Notes: generated from the letters alone by a model not told the origin. Positions 28,603 to 38,512 are shown, counted from the stretch's first letter. The stretch: 64,000 bases of DNA from Rhodospirillaceae bacterium (GCA_016722635.1 JADKIX010000011.1:383539-447538); one strand, 5' to 3'. Translations and numbers: made by a program.

Positions 28603-29859
28603 TTACCTTAACCAATCCGGTAATTGATCGTACCCCAGCAATGTATCATAATTCAAACGCGGACGCACTATTTTAAATTGGTTGCCTTTAACCAGTATTT
28701 CAGGGGCCAATAACCGGCTGTTGTAAGTGGAGGCCATGGCGGCCCCATAAGCGCCAGCTGATAAGATGGCCACCAAGTCACCTGGTTGGACAGGCGGAAG
28801 GGGGCGTTGGCTGGCAAAAGTATCTCCCGTTTCACAAACTGGCCCCACGATATCATATAACTGGTAGGGCTGATTTTCTTTGGGTTGTTGAACCAGTTGG
28901 AATTCATGCCACGCGTCATAAAGGCTAGGCCGCAATAAATCATTCATGGCAGCGTCAATAATTAGAAACTGCCGGGTTTTCCCTTTTTTGACATATAAAA
29001 CCCGTGAGATCAAAACGCCCGCATTGCCAACCAAATACCGTCCGGGTTCCACCAGCAACTGGCAATTGAGGGGGGTAATCCATTTTTCAATCAGGGCGGC
29101 GTAAGAAGCTAAGGAAGGCGGGGTTTCGCCCCGGTAAGGAATGCCAATGCCGCCCCCCACATCAATCCTTTTGACGGGCAGATTTTTTTGACGTAATTCG
29201 GCAACCAGTTGGCCGATACCCGCAAAAGCTTTATCAAATGCAGAAAAATCCGTGATTTGTGAACCGATATGGACGGCCAGTCCCATCACATCTAACCCGG
29301 GTAAATGTTGGGCGGCTTGGTAAAGGGCTGTAATATGCTGACGGTCGATGCCGAATTTATTTTCGGCCTTGCCGGTCGATATCTTCGCGTGGGTTTGGGC
29401 ATCCACATCGGGGTTAACGCGCAAGCAAATGGCAGCTTTCTTCCCTATTTTTTCTGCCAGCTGGGCCACCAGCATTAATTCGGGTTCGGATTCGATATTG
29501 AATTGAAAAATATTTTGCTGTAAGGCAAAGGTAATTTCTTCAGCGGTTTTGCCAACCCCTGAAAAAACAATTTTACTGGCGGGGATGCCAGCCGCTAGGG
29601 CGCGACGCAACTCACCACCAGAAACCACATCAGCCCCCGCGCCCAATTGCCCGAAGGTTTTAATCACGGCTTGGTTGGAATTGGCTTTAACCGCAAAGCA
29701 GATCAGGGGAGAAAAGCGGTGCAGGGCTTGGGCCAGTTGTTGATATTGTTGGGCCATATACCCGCTCGAATAACAATAAAAAGGCGTACGCACCTTTTCA
29801 GCGAGCGTAGCCAAGGAAACATCTTCAACATGCAAATTTTGCTGATGGTAATGAAACAT
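28603..29859 (-). CDS. lysA: Diaminopimelate decarboxylase
   Basis: LysA makes L-lysine from meso-diaminopimelate, using PLP. The PLP lysine is Lys58 in FAVKANSN. GGGIGIPY, the EPGRYLVGNAG stretch and the active-site Cys in VCETGDTFA are present. The 418-residue length is standard. The small LptM-type lipoprotein gene ends 8 bases upstream, and the TIGR02302 gene follows downstream; the three form the usual alphaproteobacterial run. Its presence shows lysine synthesis is at least partly kept. Confidence 0.95.
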   Translation of the reverse strand: MFHYHQQNLHVEDVSLATLAEKVRTPFYCYSSGYMAQQYQQLAQALHRFSPLICFAVKANSNQAVIKTFGQLGAGADVVSGGELRRALAAGIPASKIVFSGVGKTAEEITFALQQNIFQFNIESEPELMLVAQLAEKIGKKAAICLRVNPDVDAQTHAKISTGKAENKFGIDRQHITALYQAAQHLPGLDVMGLAVHIGSQITDFSAFDKAFAGIGQLVAELRQKNLPVKRIDVGGGIGIPYRGETPPSLASYAALIEKWITPLNCQLLVEPGRYLVGNAGVLISRVLYVKKGKTRQFLIIDAAMNDLLRPSLYDAWHEFQLVQQPKENQPYQLYDIVGPVCETGDTFASQRPLPPVQPGDLVAILSAGAYGAAMASTYNSRLLAPEILVKGNQFKIVRPRLNYDTLLGYDQLPDWLR

Positions 29860-29867
29860 GGCATCCT

Positions 29868-30002
29868 TTAGGGAATGAAGGGATAGGTGCGGGGATAGGC
29901 GGGACCTGCATCCTGTGGCGGGTTCACATCACCCTTTAAGCCGCAGGCGGATAACCAACAGAAATTGCTGAGTAATAGGAACAAGGCAAGGCAGCGGGGC
30001 AT
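29868..30002 (-). CDS. lptM: Small LptM (YifL)-type lipoprotein
   Basis: A 44-residue frame starts at the ATG on the minus strand at 30002. It has a lipoprotein signal ending LSAC, with the lipidated Cys at residue 20, then GLKGDVNPP, the typical CG-x-KG-P-type start of LptM/YifL. The rest is Pro-rich. In E. coli LptM helps LptD mature. It ends 8 bases before lysA, the conserved position for this gene, which is why I call it despite the short length. Confidence 0.8.
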   Translation of the reverse strand: MPRCLALFLLLSNFCWLSACGLKGDVNPPQDAGPAYPRTYPFIP

Positions 30003-30377
30003 GATCAAAGACCGTTATATATAGGGATTGAACAAAATAACCAGGCTATATAACAGCATCTTGGCAAAATAATCTATGGGAAAATGCTGGGTAATGGATG
30101 TTCTGGGGGTAATGGCGAGGTGGGTTCGGCAAAAGAATATATATGTATGGGTATCAACTTTTCCTTGAAAGGTTTGTCCAATGCAATAGGGAGGACTTGG
30201 CAAGCCTGTCATGTTATCCACGGATGTCCCGAGTGTTTTCTATCAATCTACGCCAGCCCCTAAAAATAGTAGCTAAATATAATAAAATTTGATAGCATGC
30301 CCCATAGCTATTTTAATAATGGCCCCGTATGGTCCGTATTTTCCTGGCTTTTTCACACAGATTTTAAGGAGAGATTA
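30003..30377. other. Intergenic region before the autotransporter
   Basis: This gap between divergent lptM and the autotransporter contains the second copy of the 20-base repeat (30246-30265) and AT-rich DNA. AAGGAGAG lies just before the ATG at 30378. No RNA gene or convincing small frame was seen. Confidence 0.5.
30246..30265 (+). repeat. 20-base dispersed repeat, copy 2
   Basis: This is identical over 20 bases to the copy at 21881-21900 and lies about 130 bases before the autotransporter start. Confidence 0.7.
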
Positions 30378-33300
30378 ATGACCCACTTCCTATCGCCCAA
30401 AGCATGTTTTGTTACCATGACCTCGGTTGCCGCTTTAATGGTTCTTGGTCTTTCTGGCACATCTGCCCAAGCTGCTTGTGTGAAAGCTGGAAACTTGTGA
30501 CATGTAGTGGAGTGAGCGCACCATATTCTGACGCAGTCCCAGATATTACTGTGGAGGTGGAGGACACCGCCAAAGTAAATGCAGGCGGAGGTTCAGCTAT
30601 TGCTTTGTCTGGCGGGGGAGGGACAGTTATCAATGCGGGTGAGATCCTCGCTGGCATTGGGTTTAATGGTGTTTTTATTAATAAGGGTGGAAAAATACAA
30701 AACGTTAAGGATAGCGTTTTTAAGAATGGAGTTATTAGCGGGGGGACAGGCGCTGCTATTATCGCTCAGAATGGTAAGGTAGTGATAGAAAATGATGGGG
30801 TGATTAACAACGCTAAAAAAGATGCCATCATCATTGAGTTAGGCAGTCATAACTCAGAAATTACTAATAATGGGAAAATTACTGCTTTCGGCATAGGCAT
30901 AAGTCTGAAAGGCGTTGATAACACCACTATCATCAATGAAAGCGGTGCAGAGATTACAGCTGATACAGGGGTCTGGGTAGACTCGGCCATGAGGCAAGAG
31001 ACAACTATTATCAACGATGGTGACTTGAAGGGAACCAGATTTGCTATTGATGGTAGTGATGGTAATGAAATTATTACCAATAATGGTTCAATAAGAGGTG
31101 CCGTGAGGTTGGGAAATGGGGATAATACACTACATAATCACTGGGCGATTTACAACGGTGATGTTACCGGCGGCAGTGGGATTGATAGGGTTGTAAATGA
31201 TGGCAGTATTTCAGGCAAATTGGGGTTGGGGGCAGGCAATAACGTTGTAAAAAATATTGGAACAGGGATGATTGTACAAGGTATCACAACCCTGGGTGGC
31301 AATGACATTATAGAGAATCATGCGGTTATTGGTACTGTTATGTCACCTGTGGTAATTGATTTAGGGAATGGTGATAACACGCTAACTAACGGAGCGACGG
31401 GGGTCATTCACGGCGAGGTAATCATGGGAGCAGGGGATGATGTGGTGGTCAATGATGGGGCAATTGCTATTGACCTTATGAACAGGAATGTCAATTTAGG
31501 CGAAGGTAACAACAAGCTAACCAATACGGGTCAGTGGGATCCATTGAATGGGATACGGAAGGGGATTTCTGGCAGTGTTTTGGCAGGTGCTGGCAATGAT
31601 GAGATCATCAATAGCGGTGCTATTGCTGGGAACGTTAATGTAGGAAATGGGAGCAACACCGTTAATAACACGGGGTTGGTGGGGGCATCGATCCTTGGCG
31701 GTTTGGGTGGGTTCCATACAGTGACCAATGGAGTGGATGGGAAGGTTTTCGGGAGCGTTGATTTGGGAAATAACGTTGATACCCTGACGAATAATGGCGA
31801 GATTAGTAGAGATGTTCTGATGCGGGATGGGAATGATACTGTAGTGAATACAGGGGTGATAGGGGGTAGCATTGATTTAGGAGTAGGGAACGACAACTTA
31901 ACGTTGAATATGAATATGCGAGTGGGTGGGATTATTGATGGAGGAGTAGGGACTGATACGCTGACGTTAGGTGGGGGGGTGGCGAATCAAAGCCAGACCT
32001 TCAGCAATACCGTGAATAATATTGAATCTTTGCAAAAAGTTGGTGCTGGTAGATGGGAATTGGATCGTGATTATAACTTTAGTAACGCAGTAGGGGTGAG
32101 GGCCGGTGAGTTACATATTGCCACCAATCGGACCGTGACTACAGCAGGGGTTGTAGTAGGAACTGGAGGGACATTCAGTGGTTTGGGAAGGGTGCAGGGG
32201 AGTGTGAACGTACTGGTAACTGGGATTCTTCGTCCTGGAAATGGAACGACAGGCACAGGTACCTTGACGGTAACGGGGAATGTGACGGTGGATGCGGGAT
32301 CGGTTGTGGAGGTTAGCGTTGGGCCTGGTGCTTTACAGAGCCAGCTTGCGGTAGGGGGGAGTGTGAATTTGGGTGGCAATGGCACATTGACAGTGGCGGT
32401 TGCGCCCGGATTGTACAGGAATGGCGCGAGTTATGATGTGATCACGGCAGGAGTGGCGGTGAATGGGCAGTTTGGTTTGACAACATTACCTGCTGGAACG
32501 AAGTTTACGAAGTTCAAAGTGAATTATACTGTCCCAAGGGTGGTGCAGGTGCAGGTGGAGAAGATCAATTATGCGACGGTTGGGAACAGTTACAACCAGC
32601 GGCAAGCGGGGGATGGGTTATTCCGGGGGATGGCTGGGAGTGGGGCGGGAGTGATATGGAGACGGTAGCGGAGGCGTTTGAGAGATTAGGGGCGAATGAT
32701 GATGCCTACCGAGCGGCACTGGACAGTTTAAGTGGGGAAGCCTGGGCAGCGATGGGGGAAGTGCGTAGTGGGGTGACACGGAACTTCCGTGCGTTAGGGA
32801 TGGGCGGATTGATGGGAACTTGGAAGGGGTTGGGGTATGGGGGAATGTGCTGCAGGGGCAGGAGGATGTGAAGGGGGATGGGAATGGGGAGAGGATCCGT
32901 GGAGATGTGAGAGGCTTGGTGGGGGGTGTTGAATATGGGTTTGGGGGAGGGAAGGTAGGTGTGATGGTGGGGTATGGGCAGGGGGGATTGAAGCTGGGCG
33001 CACGTGGGGAGGGAGAGGTGAAACTGATGATGGGGGGGTATGGAGGATGGAACTTCGGAGGGATTGAGGTGAGTGGGGGAGTGAGTTATGCGTCTGGTAA
33101 ACAGAAGGTTACAAGAAGCATAGTAGGAAGTTGGTTGCCTAACCAACGGAATATGAGGGGATCGGAGCAGGTGAGGAGTTCGGGATGGATGTGGGGTGGG
33201 GTATGGGATCAATTTGGGGATGATCCGTGTGACACCTGAGGTTGGGTTGGAGATGGCGCGTGTATATGAGCAAGGGTTTGAGGAGAAGGGTGGGAACTCG

Positions 33301-33648
33301 GTGAGCTTAAGTGGGGAGAAGGAGAAGGGATGGGAGGGACGAGGGCATGTGAGGGTGGAGGTGAGCGCTGTATTCCAAGCGGGCTTGGTGAGCTTTGAAC
33401 CGTATGTGAAGGGAGGGTATGAGCGGGTGTTGGTGGGTAAGGGGTATCAAGACCGGGAAGTGTCGTTCCAGCAACCGGGGACGGCGTTTAACGTGCGGTC
33501 AACAGACGGCAGCAAGAACATCTATACGGGTGGTGGTGGATTGAATGTGGGTTTTGGGCCTGTGACGGTGGGTGTGGGGTACCAACAAAGCATTGGTGGC
33601 AAGAGGGATGAGCGGACGTTCCAAGGATCGCTGGGCATCCGTTGGTAA
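30378..33648 (+). pseudogene. Autotransporter (type V secretion) gene with several frame breaks
   Basis: A Sec signal peptide starts at 30378 (MTHFLSPKACF, cleavage near SAQA-ACVKAG) after AAGGAGAG. One missing base near 30499 shifts into the passenger, a long beta-helix built of short repeats of the GNGDNTLTN and GAGDDVVVN kind to about 31970. It then has an autochaperone-like stretch (VGTGGTFSGLGRVQGSV, LRPGNGTTGTGTLTVTG). Three more frame changes near 32640, 32830 and 33200 separate parts of the translocating beta-barrel, which ends GSLGIRW with a terminal aromatic. All parts together give about 1,085 residues. Breaks fall in G-rich runs, so indels in the sequence, slipped-strand variation and decay are all possible. 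A terminator follows. Confidence 0.85.
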
Positions 33649-33679
33649 ACTCTAACCACCGATAATCAACTGAACCAAA

Positions 33680-33708
33680 GGGGGGAGGAACATCGTTCCT
33701 CCCCTTTT
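33680..33708 (+). terminator. Rho-independent terminator
   Basis: A 10-bp perfect G+C-rich stem (33682-33691 with 33695-33704) with a 3-base loop and a short T run closes the autotransporter transcript. On the other strand it may also serve the convergent phosphofructokinase gene. Confidence 0.85.
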
Positions 33709-33779
33709 GCATTGGTTAAAGTACAATATCATCAATAATATCCTGGCCCTCTGTTCTTGCAGTCAAAGAAAGGCTCCTC

Positions 33780-34856
33780 TCACCTATCTCCTAAACATAT
33801 GCCAAGGCCGCGGGCCGTATTGAGTAGGCTTTTATTAATAATTGGCTGGATCTGTTGCGGGGATAAACTAGCCAATGGGATATGATCAACCTGGTTATTT
33901 TTCCAAATTACTAACCGGCCCCATTTATTTTGTACCGCCAATTCTACAGCATGCACGCCGTAAGTGGCAGCTAGCAGGCGATCCCGTGCATTGGGCGGGG
34001 CACCCCGCTGCACATGGCCAAGGACGGTTACCCGGCTTTCCATTCCCGTTGATTTTTCTAGTTTTTCCGCCAGATATTGGCCAATCCCTAAATCTGTGGC
34101 GGCATCATGTTGGCTAAATGTTTTTTTAGCGGGTTCTTTTTTCAAGCCTTCCGCCACCACCACTAAAGCAAAATTTCGCCCGCTTTTCTGGATTTTTTGG
34201 ATATGCTGTGTAATGTTTGGAAGATGATAGGGAATCTCTGGGATTAAAATAACGTCCGCCCCACCGGCTATGCCGCAACTCAAGGCAATATGACCGGTTC
34301 CCCGTCCCATCACTTCGAGTACCATGATGCGGCTGTGGCTGGCGGCTGTTGGTTTTAGATCGTCCAAGGCGGTGGTAGCCACCATAACGGCTGTATCATG
34401 GCCGATAGCAATTTCCGTGCCACCAACGTCATTATCAATCGTTTTGGGAACCATAACCAAATTGAATGGGCCTTGCTGAGATAGGCGATATAAAATATCC
34501 AAACTGCCATCACCACCGATGGCTATTAATCCCTCAACCCCTGTTTTTTTTAACCCTTCAATAATTTCCGAAGAATAGTTGGTGGTTTTTCCTGTGGTTG
34601 AGGGAGAAAAAGGATTACCTTTATTGGTGGTGCCCAAAACTGTCCCCCCTTGCCGCCACCAATCAAGACCATAGGGATGATTACCGGACTCTAAAGCCAC
34701 CGTATCAACGGGTCGTGCTAATAACCCATTTGTGCCGTAACGGATGCCGATGGGCTGTAACCCTTGAAGCTCGCAATGTTGGACCATTGCTTTGATTGCG
34801 GTATTTAAACCGGGGCAATCACCACCGCTGGTTAAAATTCCAATCTTTTTCATCAT
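33780..34856 (-). CDS. pfkA: 6-phosphofructokinase (group III, PFP-like)
   Basis: The enzyme phosphorylates fructose 6-phosphate in glycolysis. Motifs are TSGGDCPGLN, IAIGGDGSLD, PKTIDNDVGGTE and LGHVQRGA. Gly in GGDGS is the residue seen in ATP users, while Lys in PKTIDND is typical of the PPi/group III branch. The combination matches actinobacterial ATP-PFKs, so ATP is the likelier donor. I choose the ATG at 34856, with AAGGA six bases before it, over the upstream frame start at 34874. About 358 residues. It is a single gene. Confidence 0.9.
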   Translation of the reverse strand: MMKKIGILTSGGDCPGLNTAIKAMVQHCELQGLQPIGIRYGTNGLLARPVDTVALESGNHPYGLDWWRQGGTVLGTTNKGNPFSPSTTGKTTNYSSEIIEGLKKTGVEGLIAIGGDGSLDILYRLSQQGPFNLVMVPKTIDNDVGGTEIAIGHDTAVMVATTALDDLKPTAASHSRIMVLEVMGRGTGHIALSCGIAGGADVILIPEIPYHLPNITQHIQKIQKSGRNFALVVVAEGLKKEPAKKTFSQHDAATDLGIGQYLAEKLEKSTGMESRVTVLGHVQRGAPPNARDRLLAATYGVHAVELAVQNKWGRLVIWKNNQVDHIPLASLSPQQIQPIINKSLLNTARGLGICLGDR

Positions 34857-35147
34857 AGGTATCCTTTCTTCCAATCAGGAATCCGCTTATTAAGCATGGG
34901 TTAAAGAATATTCGCAAGCTGATTTATTCTGGGGAATGGCTAAGGGTTATCTGGATTACAAATGTGTAAGAGAGGTAGAATGATTCATCAATTTGTCACT
35001 TGAAGGCGCGGATAAATGTTGATTGCTGGGGGTAAAAAAGCTAATATGCTGTGCATGCAGCACAGAGCGGGTTCAATATGTTGCATGCTGGGTTCTAAAA
35101 AAAATAGAAAACAAAGCTAACATTTTATATATTGGAACCATTAGATC

Positions 35148-35348
35148 ATGAGAGGTTTAGAAGATTTACGGCGGCAATTGGAAGAATTACGGCTAGAACA
35201 CCGGGATTTGGATGAACTGATCCGGCGGGCAATGTTAATGGCACCGTTCGATCAGATCCAATTACAACGGCAGAAGAAACGTAAACTTTTATTAAAAGAT
35301 CAAATAACCAAGTTGGAAAGCAAATTGCTTCCTGATCTAACCGCTTAA
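35148..35348 (+). CDS. DUF465 (YdcH-like) small coiled-coil protein
   Basis: A 66-residue, highly charged helical protein (starts MRGLEDLRRQLEELRLEHRD) with the DUF465 ending LQRQKKRKLLLKDQI. Members are short cytoplasmic proteins of unknown role. It is convergent with the COQ9 gene, with 8 bases between stops. Confidence 0.8.
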   Translation: MRGLEDLRRQLEELRLEHRDLDELIRRAMLMAPFDQIQLQRQKKRKLLLKDQITKLESKLLPDLTA

Positions 35349-35356
35349 AAAAGATA

Positions 35357-36001
35357 TTATAAACTTTTGCGCAATTTTTGAAGCATCTTCAAGGGCGAGG
35401 GGAGATGTTGCCGGGCTGATTTTAGTTGTTGGCGGATTTTGGGGATACGGGTCGTATCTTGTAGGCGATTATTTAGGAAATCCCAGGTTTTTTCATGGTT
35501 AGGGGAAGAATCCTGCAACCAATAAAAAAGGGTTGATGAATATACGCCCGCTAATGTCAGGCGTTTGGTATAAAAATTAAAATCGACCGACTGATCGCCA
35601 ATGGAATGCCAGACCCCGTCGATTGTCTGATATAGGCTGGTCCAGGCAGCTGTTTGGTTCCAGGGTAATAAAAGATAGGATAAGCCCAAACGGACGGCCT
35701 CTCGGTACCTTAGATTCTGCTGCAAACGCAGCTGGATAGCACGAAAAACCTTAGCCCTAACGCCATTTAATTCATTCAATTCCGTTTGTAACGCAGCAAC
35801 CATTTCCCGGTCTGCATAGGCACTATACCATAAAATCATTTCTTTAACCCCGCCGGGGAAAAGCATATCAGCTTGTTGGGGATCAACCCCCATATCGGCA
35901 CAGCCCGTGTCGATAGCCATAGGAGACCAGCCGCTAAAAGCCACATGCGGTAAAACAGCCAGCAATAAATTGTTTTTTTGGGGGGTTAAATTGTTATCCA
36001 T
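35357..36001 (-). CDS. COQ9-family ubiquinone biosynthesis protein
   Basis: COQ9 is a lipid-binding helper for ubiquinone hydroxylation; bacterial members are nearly restricted to alphaproteobacteria. The 214-residue protein has the characteristic VWHSIGDQSVDFNFYTKR block followed by LAGVYSSTLFYWLQD near residues 130-165, and a TetR-like helical N-terminus. It lies 33 bases downstream of def on the same strand, so the two may be cotranscribed. Confidence 0.9.
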   Translation of the reverse strand: MDNNLTPQKNNLLLAVLPHVAFSGWSPMAIDTGCADMGVDPQQADMLFPGGVKEMILWYSAYADREMVAALQTELNELNGVRAKVFRAIQLRLQQNLRYREAVRLGLSYLLLPWNQTAAWTSLYQTIDGVWHSIGDQSVDFNFYTKRLTLAGVYSSTLFYWLQDSSPNHEKTWDFLNNRLQDTTRIPKIRQQLKSARQHLPSPLKMLQKLRKSL

Positions 36002-36034
36002 GATCCCTATTCCTTGGCTAATAACACCGTTTTC

Positions 36035-36577
36035 CTAATCGTCCAAATCTTCGGCAAATGTTTCGGGCCAAAAACGCATTTCCTCCCGAAAGATAAGCTT
36101 TGACATATCCTGCATCCGCATTGGGTATAAAATACCGTCTAAATGATCGCATTCATGCATGACCACACGGGCATGATATCCATGGGCTTCCCGACTTATC
36201 TTTTCGCCTGTGGGTGTGTATCCCCGATAACGGATATGGGTTGGCCGCTGTACTATCCCGGTCAATCCTGGGACCGACAGGCATCCTTCCCATCCTTCCA
36301 CGGTTTCTTCGGACAAGATTTCAATCTCGGGATTAATCAGATGAGTCATGGGCTGGGCATTGTCGCCAGCGCGTTTGGCCGGAACTTCAAAAATGACCAC
36401 TCGTAATGGCACATGAACTTGTGGGGCAGCCAGGCCAACACCACCAATATCTTCCAGGGTTTCCAGCATATCCCGGATCAATTGTTGAATCTCTGGGGCG
36501 GTGGGATCAGCAACAGGTTTAGCCAGTATACGCAGAACCGGGTGACCCATTCGGGCGATTTTTAAAATAGCCACCAT
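36035..36577 (-). CDS. def: Peptide deformylase
   Basis: Deformylase removes the formyl group from the initiator Met of new proteins. The three motifs are intact: GVGLAAPQV, EGCLSVPG (metal Cys) and HECDHLDG (two metal His and the catalytic Glu). It is 180 residues long, of the type 1 iron enzyme class. The start ATG has AAAGGATCA upstream. Confidence 0.96.
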   Translation of the reverse strand: MVAILKIARMGHPVLRILAKPVADPTAPEIQQLIRDMLETLEDIGGVGLAAPQVHVPLRVVIFEVPAKRAGDNAQPMTHLINPEIEILSEETVEGWEGCLSVPGLTGIVQRPTHIRYRGYTPTGEKISREAHGYHARVVMHECDHLDGILYPMRMQDMSKLIFREEMRFWPETFAEDLDD

Positions 36578-36898
36578 TGATCCTTTCTTGGTATAAAATT
36601 GATATTTCTTCTTTGTTTTTATAATGACTTTTTCACCATATCATAGAGCATTCCAGGATGCTAGGGGGGAAGGGTATGGGTGAATATTGCTTAAATATAC
36701 CTGCTTTGTAAGGGTTTTTTCGTAGGAGTTAAGGGGGATGTATAAGGGCTGTGAATGAAAATGACAGGCCGTTAATAAAAGCAAAAGATATTTTGATAAA
36801 AACACTTCACAAATCAAGATGCCTATGATATTGGTTGCGGACTTATTTTGCATTGGGCAAATTTGCTATTCAATTTTATGAGTGGAGGAAGGTTAAAC
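36578..36898. other. Intergenic region between def and rpsU
   Basis: About 320 AT-rich bases between divergent def and rpsU presumably carry promoters for both. I see no RNA gene. A 70-codon minus-strand frame at 36641-36853 lacks family features and is not called. Confidence 0.45.
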
Positions 36899-37102
36899 GT
36901 GCAAGTTGTTGTTCGTGATAATAACGTTGATCAGGCTTTACGTGTTTTAAAGAAAAAATTACAGCGCGAAGGTGTTTTCCGGGAAATTAAATTGCGCCGG
37001 AATTTTGAAAAACCGTCTGAGCGTCGTACCCGTGAAAAATCTGAAGCGGTGCGCCGTTACCGCAAGCTGTTGCGCAAGCGGATGGAACGCGAAGGATATT
37101 AG
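36899..37102 (+). CDS. rpsU: 30S ribosomal protein S21
   Basis: S21 is a short, basic protein of the small-subunit platform. The frame is open from 36848, but the GTG at 36899, with GTGGAGGAAGG before it, gives the standard start [20 protein letters not shown]. The 67-residue protein ends in the Arg/Lys-rich tail [14 protein letters not shown] strong terminator lies about 90 bases downstream. Confidence 0.94.
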   Translation: MQVVVRDNNVDQALRVLKKKLQREGVFREIKLRRNFEKPSERRTREKSEAVRRYRKLLRKRMEREGY

Positions 37103-37188
37103 ATTGAAGGGCAACATTCGATCTTTTTGTCTGATTTAAACCAATTCTTATGGATTTTTACTGACCGGTCGGTAGAGCAAAATTGGAT

Positions 37189-37222
37189 AGCCTGTCTATG
37201 AAAATAGATAGGCTTTTTGTTT
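37189..37222 (+). terminator. Rho-independent terminator after rpsU
   Basis: An 11-bp stem (37189-37199 with 37204-37214, one G-T pair) with a GAAA loop is followed by a T-rich run. Confidence 0.9.
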
Positions 37223-37252
37223 TATTAGGACAATAATTAGGTGATCATGCGG

Positions 37253-38251
37253 ATGATGGAGCAGAAAATGTGGCAAACAGAACCGAAAATTGAACTGCAT
37301 CTTCATTTAGATTGTTCCCTCAGTTACCTTTTTGTCCGCGCATTTGAGCCAAATATCACCCCTGATGCGTACCGCAAGGATTTTGTGGCCCCGGCCAAAT
37401 GTAAAGATTTAGCTGAATTTCTGACCTATACCCGCCGCAGTTTAGAACTGATGCAAACGGAATTTGGTTTGCGGTTGGCCGCCCAAGATGTCATCCGCCA
37501 ATTACTTGAAGACCGTGTCATCTATGCTGAAATCCGGTATGCCCCGTTATTGCATGTGCAACAAGGGTTATCGGGGGACGATGTGGTGGTGATTGTGTCC
37601 GATGAACTCCGTAAACAAAGGGCGATTCATCCAAGTCTGGAAACGAGGCTTTTACTTTGTACATTACGTCATTTTACTCCTCGACAAAGCCAGGAAACAG
37701 CAGATTTGGTGCGGCGTCATGCCCCTAAAGGGGTTGTTGTGGGGATTGATATTGCTGGGGATGAGGCAAATTTCCCCCTCAATGCCCATGAGCAGGTTTT
37801 CGATCAAGTTTTTGCCCGTCATATTCCCATCACCGCGCATGCTGGCGAATCAAAGGGGCCAGAAAGTGTTTGGGAAACATTAAAAAAACTGCACCCCTCC
37901 CGTTTAGGGCATGGGATACGTTCTTGGGAAGATAAAAATTTAATTTCTTATTTGATCAGCCATCGCATCCATTTGGAAGTTTGCCCCAGCAGCAATATCC
38001 AAACAGGGGTTTATGGCCATTATAGCCAGCATCCCGTCAATCGCTTATTCAAGGCGGGTGTCTCTTTAAGCATTAATACCGATGGTCGGGCCCTGAATAA
38101 TATTTCCTTGGGGCAGGAATATGACCGTTTGCACCAAATATTTGGCTGGACTAAGCGGGAATTCCGGCAATGCAATGTGAATGCCTTGGAGGCTGCTTTT
38201 ATTGCACCTGATCTCCGCCAGCGTTTCATCAATTTTATCAAGAATTCATAA
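37253..38251 (+). CDS. add: Adenosine deaminase family protein
   Basis: The enzyme deaminates adenosine to inosine. Metal and catalytic motifs of the amidohydrolase fold are present: ELHLHLDCSLS near the start, HAGESKGPES, SRLGHGIRS, CPSSNIQTG and SINTDGRALNN (metal Asp). The Cys after HLD instead of Gly, and Gly after NTD, are unusual against textbook enzymes, so a related substrate such as adenine cannot be excluded. The frame opens at a GTG at 37241; the ATG at 37253 has AGGTGA at good spacing. Confidence 0.85.
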   Translation: MMEQKMWQTEPKIELHLHLDCSLSYLFVRAFEPNITPDAYRKDFVAPAKCKDLAEFLTYTRRSLELMQTEFGLRLAAQDVIRQLLEDRVIYAEIRYAPLLHVQQGLSGDDVVVIVSDELRKQRAIHPSLETRLLLCTLRHFTPRQSQETADLVRRHAPKGVVVGIDIAGDEANFPLNAHEQVFDQVFARHIPITAHAGESKGPESVWETLKKLHPSRLGHGIRSWEDKNLISYLISHRIHLEVCPSSNIQTGVYGHYSQHPVNRLFKAGVSLSINTDGRALNNISLGQEYDRLHQIFGWTKREFRQCNVNALEAAFIAPDLRQRFINFIKNS

Positions 38252-38258
38252 AAGCTGG

Positions 38259-38435
38259 TTATTCCTGTTCCGCCTCATCATCCCGGTTGGGGGCTGTTGA
38301 TTCTTCGGAAGAAAGGGGCGAGGAAATACGGTAATCTTGATTTAACCAGCGCAATAAATCCACATCGGCGCAATAGCCCGAGCAGAAAGGCTGGTATTTT
38401 GCTTGTGATGGTTGATGGCAAATAGGGCACTTCAT
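38259..38435 (-). CDS. yacG: DNA gyrase inhibitor YacG
   Basis: A 58-residue zinc protein, read from the minus-strand ATG at 38435. The four Cys ligands are in CPIC (residues 3 and 6) and FCSGYC (residues 18 and 22), followed by DVDLLRWLNQDYRI, the YacG signature. In E. coli it binds GyrB and blocks DNA binding. It is the last gene of the infA-maf-rng-yacG run, the usual alphaproteobacterial order. Confidence 0.9.
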   Translation of the reverse strand: MKCPICHQPSQAKYQPFCSGYCADVDLLRWLNQDYRISSPLSSEESTAPNRDDEAEQE

Positions 38436-38512
38436 TTTTTAGGATGTTCCCAAAGGAGATATTTTGTTGCTTAACAAAATTATATAGCTTGGATCGGGTT
38501 TTCCAGTGTTAT

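Noticed and set aside
32706..33212. 168-codon minus-strand frame inside the autotransporter
   Set aside because: Pro/His/Ser-rich translation is the expected antisense shadow of the very G-rich barrel-coding strand.
36641..36853. 70-codon minus-strand frame between def and rpsU
   Set aside because: No start signal or domain; the composition looks random.
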